The notes below the pieces were generated by a model. That model searched no databases, had not been told where the DNA came from, and saw only the letters and a program-made list of their open reading frames with translations. DNA of 57,229 nt from Spirochaetaceae bacterium (GTDB lineage Bacteria; Spirochaetota; Spirochaetia; SZUA-6; Bin103): contig JAPPKD010000144.1 of NCBI GenBank assembly GCA_028820215.1, positions 1 through 57,229 of the forward strand, read 5' to 3'. The stretch's first letter is position 1, and each line of letters starts with the position of its first letter. Made by a program: the position numbers and the translations under genes. Below are positions 1-6,833 of the stretch, in pieces.

Positions 1-49
1 TTGCTCGGCGCACTCCGCACCTCCTGGCGAAAGCCCATGCCGGGCGCAG

Positions 50-84
50 CAAAAAGGGACTGACGGGAGATCCCGCCAGTCCCT
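50..84 (-). terminator. Rho-independent terminator of the first solute-binding protein gene
   Basis: A 14-bp inverted repeat (arms at 55-68 and 71-84, 2-base loop, one G-A mismatch) lies 21 bases past the stop codon of the minus-strand gene that ends at 106. Read on the minus strand, the stem is followed by a run of five T at 51-55. Stem plus T-tract is the normal form of an intrinsic terminator. Confidence 0.85.
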
Positions 85-105
85 GAACGTCAGCCTTTCG
101 GGATC

Positions 106-1944
106 CTACTTGAAGTAGAACTGATCCAGGTGCGCGGACATGATTCCCTTCAGCTTCACGCCCGTCTCGGGCATGTTGCCGATCTTGTTGCTGCGCAGCA
201 CCGGAATCGGAACCTCGGCGATGTGGGCGATCTGAAACAGCACGTCCTCGCCCATCATGACGTAGAAGTCCTTGACCAGCTCGACGAACCGCTCCGCGTC
301 GAGCTCCGAGGTCAGCTCCTGCTCCAGCTCCCAGATGTCCTTGTACTCCTGCGGCGGGTCCACCAGGCCGTGCCCGCACATGTGCGACAGCGGGCTGAAC
401 TGGCGCCCCAGGAAGGTGTTCGGCAGGTACGGCTCGAACGACGGGCCGACCCACATGATGGCCTCTCCGTCGCCGCCGCAGCGCGCGGCCCAGCCCGAAC
501 CGGCCAGGACGTCCATGGTGGCGTCGATGCCGATCTCCTTCCAGTAGCCGACGATCAGCTCGGACGGCGGGATCGTGTCGGGTACCCCCGAGTGCACGTC
601 GAGCACCATCGTCACGTTGCCGCCCTCCGGATACTCGAGCAAGCCGTCGCCGTTGCTGTCCGTCAGGCCGAGGCCTTCCAGGAGGCTGCGCGCGCGGTCG
701 GGATCGTACTCGGCGTACGTGTCCATCCGCGGGTCGTAGAACACCGAGTTCGGCGACACGACCGTGCCCGCGGTCTCACCCAGTCCGAAGAACAGGGTGT
801 CGTTCATCTCGTCGCGGTTCAGAGCCAGCGACAGCGCCCGGCGGAAGTCGATCTCCCGGATGTACTTGGCCAGCTTCTCATCGGTCGGCTCGACAATGAG
901 GTTGACCCACCCCTGCCGGGCACCGCCCGTCCACATGTCGATGGTGTAGTCACCGCGCGACTGGCCCTCGCGCAGAACCTGCAAGTCGGACAGCGCGATG
1001 AGTCCCTGCTGCGCGGTCACCTCGCCCTGGACCATCGCCAGGATGGCCGCCTCCTTGTTCGCCACCGAGCGCCGCTCGATGCGATCGATATAGGGAAGCT
1101 GGTTCCCTTCCGTGTCGACCACGGGATAGTACGGATTCCTTACCGCGACCAGCTTGGTGGCCGGGTCATAGCTCTCCAGCACCCACGGGCCGAGCCACGG
1201 CTGCTGGGGGTGCTCCTCCCGGTTCATGCGGCGATGCAGGTCCTCGTAGCTCCGGTCGGAGTTCACCTCCGGGTGGTAGTCCTCGAGCCAGTGCTTGGCG
1301 TGGGTGCTCTCGGCCAGGATCCACATGTGCATCAGCGGATGCGGCACCGGCGACGTGAAGCGCACCGTGCGATCGCTGATCGCCTCGACCTGGACCACGT
1401 CGTCGCCGATCTGGGCGAACCATCGCGGAATCTGGTTCACCTCCGGGTGGATGTGGACCATGTTGTAGACCCAGGCGATGTCCTCGGCGGTGAACGGCTC
1501 GCCGTCCGACCAGCGCGCGTTCTCCCGGATCGTCCCCTCGAACACGGTGAAGTCGTCGTTGATCGTGTAGCTCTCGAAGTAGAAGGGATTGAGCGTGTCC
1601 GCGCCCAGGTGCATGCCGTCCTCGACCCACTGGTGGACGTCGAACGGTATGTCGAAGGCGATTCCGCCGCCCTCCGTGTTGTAGCCGGCCAGGTTCAGCC
1701 AGCCGATGCTCGGCTTGCCCTGGTCGACGCCGAGAAACGTGCCGCCGTACGTGCCGATCTCGCTGTGGACCTCGCGCACGAACGGGTTGTTCGACACGCG
1801 TTCCTCCACGGGTGGCAGCTCTCCGTTGGCTACCATCTCCGCCAGCATCGGCGATTCCTGATACTGGGCCGCGCCGTGCGTGGCGGCCAGGAGCATCAGC
1901 CCCGTGGCGAGCGTTGCGAGAGACCAGAGTCTGCGTGTTACCAC
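106..1944 (-). CDS. ABC transporter substrate-binding protein, family 5 (peptide/oligosaccharide type)
   Basis: Periplasmic solute-binding protein of the Opp/Dpp type (SBP family 5), 612 residues. I chose the GTG at 1944 because a strong AAAGGAG ribosome site (plus-strand 1951-1957) lies six bases before it. A longer frame to 2013 lacks such a site. The N-terminus has two Arg, a hydrophobic stretch and a small-residue cleavage region (HGAAQ), so it is exported. The mature start QYQESPMLAEMV closely resembles QFQESPLLAARV of the binding protein at 16618-18498, so the two are paralogues. The body has the family pattern ARWSDGEPFTAEDIAWVYN. No permease or ATPase gene is next to it in the window. 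It either shares the transporter at 14.4-20.7 kb or has partners to the left of the window. The substrate cannot be told from the sequence. Confidence 0.9.
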   Translation of the reverse strand: MVTRRLWSLATLATGLMLLAATHGAAQYQESPMLAEMVANGELPPVEERVSNNPFVREVHSEIGTYGGTFLGVDQGKPSIGWLNLAGYNTEGGGIAFDIPFDVHQWVEDGMHLGADTLNPFYFESYTINDDFTVFEGTIRENARWSDGEPFTAEDIAWVYNMVHIHPEVNQIPRWFAQIGDDVVQVEAISDRTVRFTSPVPHPLMHMWILAESTHAKHWLEDYHPEVNSDRSYEDLHRRMNREEHPQQPWLGPWVLESYDPATKLVAVRNPYYPVVDTEGNQLPYIDRIERRSVANKEAAILAMVQGEVTAQQGLIALSDLQVLREGQSRGDYTIDMWTGGARQGWVNLIVEPTDEKLAKYIREIDFRRALSLALNRDEMNDTLFFGLGETAGTVVSPNSVFYDPRMDTYAEYDPDRARSLLEGLGLTDSNGDGLLEYPEGGNVTMVLDVHSGVPDTIPPSELIVGYWKEIGIDATMDVLAGSGWAARCGGDGEAIMWVGPSFEPYLPNTFLGRQFSPLSHMCGHGLVDPPQEYKDIWELEQELTSELDAERFVELVKDFYVMMGEDVLFQIAHIAEVPIPVLRSNKIGNMPETGVKLKGIMSAHLDQFYFK

Positions 1945-2243
1945 CGTGTTCTCCTTTGTGCGCGACGCGAGCTCTGGGCCCGCGATCGCGGCGGTGCTCA
2001 AGCGGCGCGTCAATCGCGCCGATAATCAATGGTTGCCTTCGCCGTTGAGCGTGTCAACCAGGCCCAGGACGCCGTCGCGGCCGGCGCGGCCGATCGGGCG
2101 GCAGTCGAGCAGCCGAAAGCTCCCCAACAGCGACCGTCCATCTGCCGGTCGACCCCTATTGGGCGCCGCCGGTAGCTCAGATTTCTTCAGGTAGGAACGT
2201 CCCCGGATCAGAATGGAGTCATCTCGCTGGGACGTGCGCTCCT
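1945..2243. other. Non-coding gap between the solute-binding protein gene and the CRISPR array
   Basis: About 300 bases with no convincing gene. It must hold the promoter and ribosome site of the minus-strand gene that starts at 1944. I see no clear sigma-70 -35/-10 pair, no hairpin with a T-tract and no further intact CRISPR repeat. The array's terminal degenerate repeat begins at 2244. Confidence 0.5.
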
Positions 2244-2888
2244 TTGCTCAACGCCTTTCGGCATCACCGAGTATATCGGACATCAGTACGTCGCGTTGGC
2301 GAGCCTCTGCTACAAGTGCTCAACGCCTTTCGGCATCACGGAGTATATCGGCGCACAATGCCGACCTCGGGAATCCGGTCGTATCCCGGTTCAAGTGCTC
2401 AACGCCTTTCGGCATCACGGAGTATATCGGGCGCTGGCCGTGCTGTTGACGCCGGGCGGGCTCATCGTGTGCTCAACGCCTTTCGGCATCACGGAGTATA
2501 TCGGACCAAGCCCGTCCGGTGAACGAGGTGCATGCGGTGGTTTAGTGCTCAACGCCTTTCGGCATCACGGAGTATATCGGCGTCGGCACGGTACTGCTCG
2601 ATAGCGGGCATCAGTGCTCAACGCCTTTCGGCATCACGGAGTATATCGGGGCCGCGAGCCCTCTCGTGCTCCGGAGCGACACCGAGTTGTGCTCAACGCC
2701 TTTCGGCATCACGGAGTATATCGGTCGGTCGAGGCGTCCAGCCGCGCGTTGCCGGTCTGCGCCTCAATGGGTGCTCAACGCCTTTCGGCATCACGGAGTA
2801 TATCGGATATCGGTCGACCCGCAGCGCCGTAGAGGTCTACACGTCTACTATTGTGCTCAACGCCTTTCGGCATCACGGAGTATATCGG
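2244..2888 (-). CRISPR. CRISPR array, 9 repeats of 36 bp and 8 spacers
   Basis: On the plus strand the repeat begins GTGCTCAACGCC and ends GAGTATATCGG. Copies start at 2244, 2316, 2395, 2469, 2545, 2614, 2689, 2771 and 2853. Spacer lengths from left to right are 36, 43, 38, 40, 33, 39, 46 and 46. Repeats 2-9 are identical. The first (2244-2279) has two changes, which marks the old, leader-distal end. The leader is therefore on the right, and transcription is on the minus strand, co-directional with the cas genes. On that strand the repeat carries a short stem closed by a GAAA tetraloop (GCC-GAAA-GGC, extended by U-G and A-U pairs). Eight bases, TTGAGCAC, remain after the stem and would be the usual Cas6-generated 5' handle. 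Confidence 0.98.
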
Positions 2889-3160
2889 GCCAGCCTCGTA
2901 AGTAGTTCTGGTGCAAGAACTCGGACGCGAATTTGCATGGACGTCGCCGCAAATTGTAAGCGAGTCTCGGTGAACGTCTCTGCTCCACTCCACAAGCTCT
3001 ACTATAGCCGATAGATGAGCTTTACTGCAAGCATCTCTCCGGGGATCACATGTGCCGGAATTGGTGAGCCTATCGTGAGATACATGCTCAACGCTCGCGC
3101 CGCGTCCGGTCCAGCGGGAGATGCTTGCTTTGTGTACCCAGTCAGCGAGCGCCGCCCGAA
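2889..3160 (-). promoter_or_regulatory. CRISPR leader region
   Basis: The 272-base gap between the cas2 stop and the leader-proximal repeat. It holds two inverted repeats close to the array: GTTCT/AGAAC at 2905-2920 and AATTTGC/GCAAATT at 2930-2955 (7-bp arms, 12-base loop). It also has a 10-base copy of the repeat's TGCTCAACGC end at 3085-3094. The leader promoter and the Cas1-Cas2 docking site should lie here, but I could not pick a clear promoter. Confidence 0.65.
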
Positions 3161-3445
3161 TCAAATGACATCGTAGCGGGCCGGTGGCTCGTTCCACATC
3201 TGATTGGTGGTGCGTTCGATGATCTTGCAGCGCGGCGACAGGCGGATGATCAGCAGGTCGTCCTCGTCGGCGATCCTTTTCTGCAACTGATGGCGTGCCT
3301 GCTCCATCTGCGTGGGAGTGAGGTAACATCGGAAGAGCGAGTACTGTAGCCGTTCCCCATAGCCATTGACGATCTTGTACACGTGACGCCAGCGTTTGGG
3401 ATCACGAATGTCGTAGCTGAACAGGTACCAGTGACGGTCGCTCAT
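3161..3445 (-). CDS. cas2: CRISPR-associated endonuclease Cas2
   Basis: Cas2 forms the spacer-integration complex with Cas1. The protein has 94 residues, normal for the family, and starts MSDRHWYLFSYDIRD, with the conserved aspartate after the first beta strand (SYDI). It continues with RLQYSLFRCYLT, the usual second-strand pattern. The ATG at 3445 overlaps the TGA of the Cas1 frame (ATGA), which fixes the start and implies translational coupling. An upstream in-frame extension to 3490 is inside cas1 and unlikely to be used. It is the last gene of the cas operon before the leader and array. Confidence 0.95.
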   Translation of the reverse strand: MSDRHWYLFSYDIRDPKRWRHVYKIVNGYGERLQYSLFRCYLTPTQMEQARHQLQKRIADEDDLLIIRLSPRCKIIERTTNQMWNEPPARYDVI

Positions 3446-4671
3446 CCGCGCAGCCGCATGCGGGCGAACAACCCGACCTCGCCGCTCCATTCCTTTTCCA
3501 ACAGCCGCGCCTCCAGTTCAATCGCGCGCGCATAGCTCAGCGAGTAGCTCAGTACCGGGTGCTTCCACGACTCCTGCTTGCGCTGCTCGAACACACCGAC
3601 CGCCAAGCGCTTGCCGTCGTCGGAAAGCCACACTTGGTTCCTGCTCGGTGCGAGATGCTGTTCGCTCCACTGCCGGCGGTTCACCGAGGCCACCAGTGGC
3701 ATGTCCCACAGGGTGGTGCGGAACAGCTCCATCAGGTCCAGGGCGAGGGGATGGGCGGCGGTGCGCGGGGTGTGAAAGAAACCGAGGGTCGAGTCGAGAC
3801 CGACGGCGATGATCGCCGCCATCACCTCGCGGTACAGCAACCCGTAGCCGAACGACAGCGCCGCGTTGAACCCGTCGCGCGGAGGCCGCCGGCTACGGCC
3901 GTCGAACGCCATGTGCTCCTGGTCCGAGTTCAACAGCAGGCCGAGCGCCGAGAAGTAGGCGCGGGCGGCGATGCCTTCGCAGCCGCGCAGCGCGTCGGCA
4001 TCCGAGCAGTGGGGCACCTGGGCCGCCTGGACGCTCATCACCTTCAACAACGGCTTCGCCTCGTCTCGGACACTGCGGACGCGGGACTGCCGTGCGATGA
4101 AGCGCTTCTGGTTCTCGATCTTGGCCTCGGCCACGCGGCGGGCGAGGCGCACGCGCAGGTCGCTATCCTGGAGTGCTTGGTACTGGCGTAATCGCCGCTG
4201 CACCCCCGCCGGCGGCGCCACCCCGCCGACGTACGCACCGCCGCCGCTGACCCAGTGCACGGCGATGTCGTTGGCGGCGGCGAAGTGGACCGCCTGTGAG
4301 GTGATCTGCGCGCTGCCGTGCAGGATGACGGCCCCAACGTCCATCCCCGGATACTTGCGTTCTTCGCCGGCGGTGCGGACCACGAATTGCAGGCCAGAGC
4401 GCTTCACCAGAGCACCGCGGTCGACGACGTGCAGCGTGCGGCGCGCGTCGTGCTTGGGGAACAGCCGCCGAGGCTTGGCGACCGCACCACCATCATCGTC
4501 CGTGTCTTCCACGGCCGCGGCAAGGCGCGACTCCTCGGGCAGGCAGATCGGGGCGAGCGAGCACTTGGCGCACAGGTTTTCATTGTCGGTCACCGGCGGC
4601 CTCTGCACCGAACGGGACAGCTCGCGCGCTCGGGAGATGGCCGCGCGCAGGCGGTCGCGGGCGGCATCGTC
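3442..4671 (-). CDS. cas1: Cas1 integrase part of the broken Cas4-Cas1 fusion
   Basis: Cas1 catalyses spacer integration. The frame from 4671 contains the end of Cas4 and a full Cas1. Metal-binding residues are all present: Glu in CEGIAARAYF, His in GFFHTPR and Asp in ALDLMELFR. Without the upstream frame, translation would need an internal start. GTG codons at the PPVTDN position and at 4512 (before EDTDDD) are candidates, and the latter would give a 356-residue Cas1 close to stand-alone length. The stop overlaps the cas2 start (ATGA). The integrase half therefore looks functional in sequence even though the fusion is broken. Confidence 0.85.
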   Translation of the reverse strand, partial: DDAARDRLRAAISRARELSRSVQRPPVTDNENLCAKCSLAPICLPEESRLAAAVEDTDDDGGAVAKPRRLFPKHDARRTLHVVDRGALVKRSGLQFVVRTAGEERKYPGMDVGAVILHGSAQITSQAVHFAAANDIAVHWVSGGGAYVGGVAPPAGVQRRLRQYQALQDSDLRVRLARRVAEAKIENQKRFIARQSRVRSVRDEAKPLLKVMSVQAAQVPHCSDADALRGCEGIAARAYFSALGLLLNSDQEHMAFDGRSRRPPRDGFNAALSFGYGLLYREVMAAIIAVGLDSTLGFFHTPRTAAHPLALDLMELFRTTLWDMPLVASVNRRQWSEQHLAPSRNQVWLSDDGKRLAVGVFEQRKQESWKHPVLSYSLSYARAIELEARLLEKEWSGEVGLFARMRLRG

Positions 4672-5102
4672 ACGGCGACGCGCACCGTCTTGTTGGTCGC
4701 GTGGTAGCGGATACGTCCTTCCGGCACCGGCCGGTCGAAGTGCTCGGCCAGGAGCACGGCGTACGCGGTAACCTGCAGGATGTCGGTCTCCCACGCAGCG
4801 TCGCCTTTCGAGCGGCCCTTCTTGTGCTCGATGGCGACCAGCTTGCCATCCCGATAGCGAGCGAAGTCCACCTTTCCCCGAATGCCCCACGACTCACTGG
4901 CCAGTTCCAGACTCTGCCACTCGCGGTTACCGCCTACCTCGGCGTCGTGCAGCGTGCGCCCGGCATGGACGCGGTCGTCAGGCGTGCTGATGTCTTCTAC
5001 GTGCTGCAGGTAGTAGAGCCGTTCGCAGTAGGTGAGCGCATGCAGTGCCGACACGCGAAGAACGTGGGAGCTTTCGCCGTCGTTCCGCGGATCGGACTCC
5101 AT
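4590..5102 (-). CDS. cas4: Cas4 nuclease part of the broken Cas4-Cas1 fusion
   Basis: RecB-type nuclease domain that trims prespacer ends. The open frame has 170 residues, but only about the first 144 are real. The rest is out-of-frame tail. Visible family features are TYCERLYYL with Cys26, His52, GKVDF with Asp79, IEHKK with Glu92 and Lys94, and the QVTAYA helix with Gln110. The remaining cysteines of the iron-sulphur cluster (LCAKCSLAPIC) lie in the next frame. A protein made only from this frame would therefore lack three of the four cluster ligands and would probably be unstable. The ATG at 5102 follows the cas5 stop by one base. Confidence 0.8.
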   Translation of the reverse strand: MESDPRNDGESSHVLRVSALHALTYCERLYYLQHVEDISTPDDRVHAGRTLHDAEVGGNREWQSLELASESWGIRGKVDFARYRDGKLVAIEHKKGRSKGDAAWETDILQVTAYAVLLAEHFDRPVPEGRIRYHATNKTVRVAVTMPPATACARPSPERASCPVRCRGRR

Positions 5103-5103
5103 G

Positions 5104-5850
5104 TCAGCCGGTGTAATCCACCTCGACCCACGCGCTGTCCGGAATCACGGCCGTCGCTTCGGCGGTCGGGCCGAACAATCTCGATCGTGTTCTTGACGAA
5201 TCCGCGCGGTCTATCGTTACCGTCAGTCGCCCAACGCCCTGACGAGGCAAATGCCCTTCGTCGGCTACAATGGGAACGAACCAGTGGCACGGAGGAGGCG
5301 ACTCCAACACCTCGATACGATCGGGAAGGAGGCTATTGTCGCCGAGGAACGGCAATCCGTACCGCGGTGCCGCGTCGCCTCCCAGGCCGGCTCTGACCTG
5401 TTGCTCGATTGCTCGGGATTCGTCACGACGAAAGCATGCTACCGCTGCCAGTCCAGAAAGGATCGACCGACGGACAGGAGTAATGTTGTACTTTGCCCCC
5501 TTTGTGTATGTGGCATGTTCCCTCCCCTGTTTTCCGACCGGATAGTTGTGCAATTGCTGATACATCTCGTGCACCCGAGGAAACACGGCATGATCACCTC
5601 CCCCGGCTCCTCCCCACTTCCACTGAGCGCCATCACCCGGCGCCCCCAGCGCTACGTCCAGCTTCGGCAAGCTTCTGCGGATCAGGCTCATCGCCGACTT
5701 GCCGTCATCCTCGCGCATTTCGACTCCGGCGAGATTCAACGCCAAGCCGTACGCTGCCGATGGGGTCATGAACGGCGCGGTCGAGCGAAAACTCCCCGTC
5801 GTGAACGGGCGAAATACAGCGAACCGCCCGCGGATGAACAGGCTGAACAC
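5104..5850 (-). CDS. cas5: CRISPR-associated protein Cas5 (DevS type)
   Basis: Cas5 caps the 5' handle of the crRNA in Cascade. The protein has 248 residues. I place the start at the GTG at 5850, two bases after the cas7 stop, because the family N-terminus reads from there (FSLFIRGRFAVFRPF). It is followed by the typical TPSAAYGLALNLAG segment (proline, then small residues, at the first RAMP helix). A longer in-frame extension lies within cas7 and is not used. In Myxococcus the homologue is DevS, of the dev operon. The gene lies between cas7 and cas4-cas1 with almost no spacing, so it is co-translated. Confidence 0.88.
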   Translation of the reverse strand: MFSLFIRGRFAVFRPFTTGSFRSTAPFMTPSAAYGLALNLAGVEMREDDGKSAMSLIRRSLPKLDVALGAPGDGAQWKWGGAGGGDHAVFPRVHEMYQQLHNYPVGKQGREHATYTKGAKYNITPVRRSILSGLAAVACFRRDESRAIEQQVRAGLGGDAAPRYGLPFLGDNSLLPDRIEVLESPPPCHWFVPIVADEGHLPRQGVGRLTVTIDRADSSRTRSRLFGPTAEATAVIPDSAWVEVDYTG

Positions 5851-5852
5851 GT

Positions 5853-6833
5853 CTATTTCTTGCCTTCGTGCTCCCGACCGGAGAACAGCGTTTTTGATAC
5901 AGCGTCCAACAAACACTGCGGGTTCCGACTCAGCGTCACACCGGCATTTTGCAGTTTGTCCCGCTTCTCTTGCGCCATGTCCTTGACGATCCTTCCGCCT
6001 ACAAAGAACTCCTTGGCGCAATAGTCCGGCGGTTCGTGCAGGATGCCGTCCACGACCTCGGGAAAGTCGTGAACTCCCCTGCCGAGACCACCCGTTCCCG
6101 GGTCCCGGATCTCGAATCCGTAGGTGTCGTAGCCGGCTACGAGCTGCTTTGTGAGCCGCACAACGATCGACGCCGGCGCCATCTCAAAGTAACTGCGTGC
6201 GTGATTCCCGGCTACGCCGTTCAGCTCGCCGATGGCACGCAGCAGCAACTCCATCCAACACTTGTGCTGATTGGTCGTGCAATCATCGAGATTCACCGCG
6301 AACGGGTACTGGAACGCGGTCACTGCCGTCTCACGATGCAGCAGTTGACTCTGATCCGCGTTCTTCCAAGGGCTTTCGTCGCTATGCCGAGGCGATTGAG
6401 TAAAGACGGTGGAGTGACGAAATGGCTCCAGCGCCACCGCGAGATTCATACGTAAAACCGAATCGCGCCTGAACGTGAACTTGCCGTCAGCGCGTCCTGC
6501 CTTCTTGAGCTTATCAAGGGTCGCCTTGCGTTCGGATGATCCTTGTGCGACGAGCCAGCCCATCAGGAAGTCGTCAGCATACTGCTCGGCGTCCGGATAG
6601 TTTCTGAACCTCACCGCCAACTGCTCCTCGTCGCCGAGCCGTTCTCGATTGCAGGGAGCTCCGTATCCGCGCAGAATTTCCCGAATGGCATTGCGCATCG
6701 CTTCCGGGCTGATAATCGGGTAGTCGAAGCGCCCGATGGTGATCTTCTGCATCGCCGCGACGTTCTCCAACGATTCCCCGCGGTAGTTGGCACTTGGCGC
6801 GATGTGAGTAAGTACGGTAGCAAACAGGTTCAC
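5853..6833 (-). CDS. cas7: CRISPR-associated protein Cas7 (DevR type), Cascade backbone
   Basis: Cas7 forms the crRNA-coating filament of Cascade. The protein has 326 residues. The start is the GTG at 6833, which overlaps the TGA of cmx8 (GTGA). This gives the family N-terminus VNLFATVLTHIAPSANYRG, followed by QKITIGRFDYPIISPEAMRN, a standard RAMP-fold entry. The central FGIR/DevR-like region includes RDSVLRMNLAVALEPF, and the C-terminal half has SYFEMAPASIVVRLT. The frame is open far upstream (to 7415), but that part is antisense noise inside cmx8. Order cmx8-cas7-cas5 matches devT-devR-devS in Myxococcus. Confidence 0.9.
   Translation of the reverse strand: MNLFATVLTHIAPSANYRGESLENVAAMQKITIGRFDYPIISPEAMRNAIREILRGYGAPCNRERLGDEEQLAVRFRNYPDAEQYADDFLMGWLVAQGSSERKATLDKLKKAGRADGKFTFRRDSVLRMNLAVALEPFRHSTVFTQSPRHSDESPWKNADQSQLLHRETAVTAFQYPFAVNLDDCTTNQHKCWMELLLRAIGELNGVAGNHARSYFEMAPASIVVRLTKQLVAGYDTYGFEIRDPGTGGLGRGVHDFPEVVDGILHEPPDYCAKEFFVGGRIVKDMAQEKRDKLQNAGVTLSRNPQCLLDAVSKTLFSGREHEGKK

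Larger units (their letters stand above)
3442..5102 (-). pseudogene. cas4-cas1: Cas4-Cas1 fusion (I-MYXAN type) split by a one-base frameshift
   Basis: Full extent of the adaptation gene. In Myxococcus-type systems Cas4 and Cas1 are one polypeptide. Here the Cas4 frame (start 5102, one base after the cas5 stop) runs to about residue 144 (NKTVRVAV). The matching continuation (DDAARDRLRAAISRA, then the Cas4 cysteine cluster LCAKCSLAPIC and all of Cas1) is in another frame from 4671 down. One base is missing at 4671-4672, where a GTN GAC pair is expected and GTGAC is seen. Restoring one base gives a fusion of about 553 residues with all motifs intact. I see no slippery heptamer, so programmed shifting is unlikely. 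It may be a real recent mutation or an assembly error. Confidence 0.8.

Noticed and set aside
2280..2852. Self-targeting spacers against genes in the window
   Set aside because: I saw no spacer copy elsewhere in the window when reading, but a full search was not possible, so nothing is claimed.
2244..2905. Several plus-strand frames across the CRISPR array that give repeated peptides such as LNAFRHHGVYR or STPFGITEYIG
   Set aside because: They are only the 36-bp repeat read in three frames. There is no ribosome site, and repeat and spacer structure explains them fully.
3085..3094. A degenerate tenth CRISPR repeat in the leader
   Set aside because: Only ten bases match the repeat. The rest has no similarity, so it is kept only as a minor note in the leader entry.
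4660..4685. Programmed ribosomal frameshift joining Cas4 and Cas1
   Set aside because: No X-XXY-YYZ slippery heptamer and no clear downstream pseudoknot. A one-base loss is simpler.
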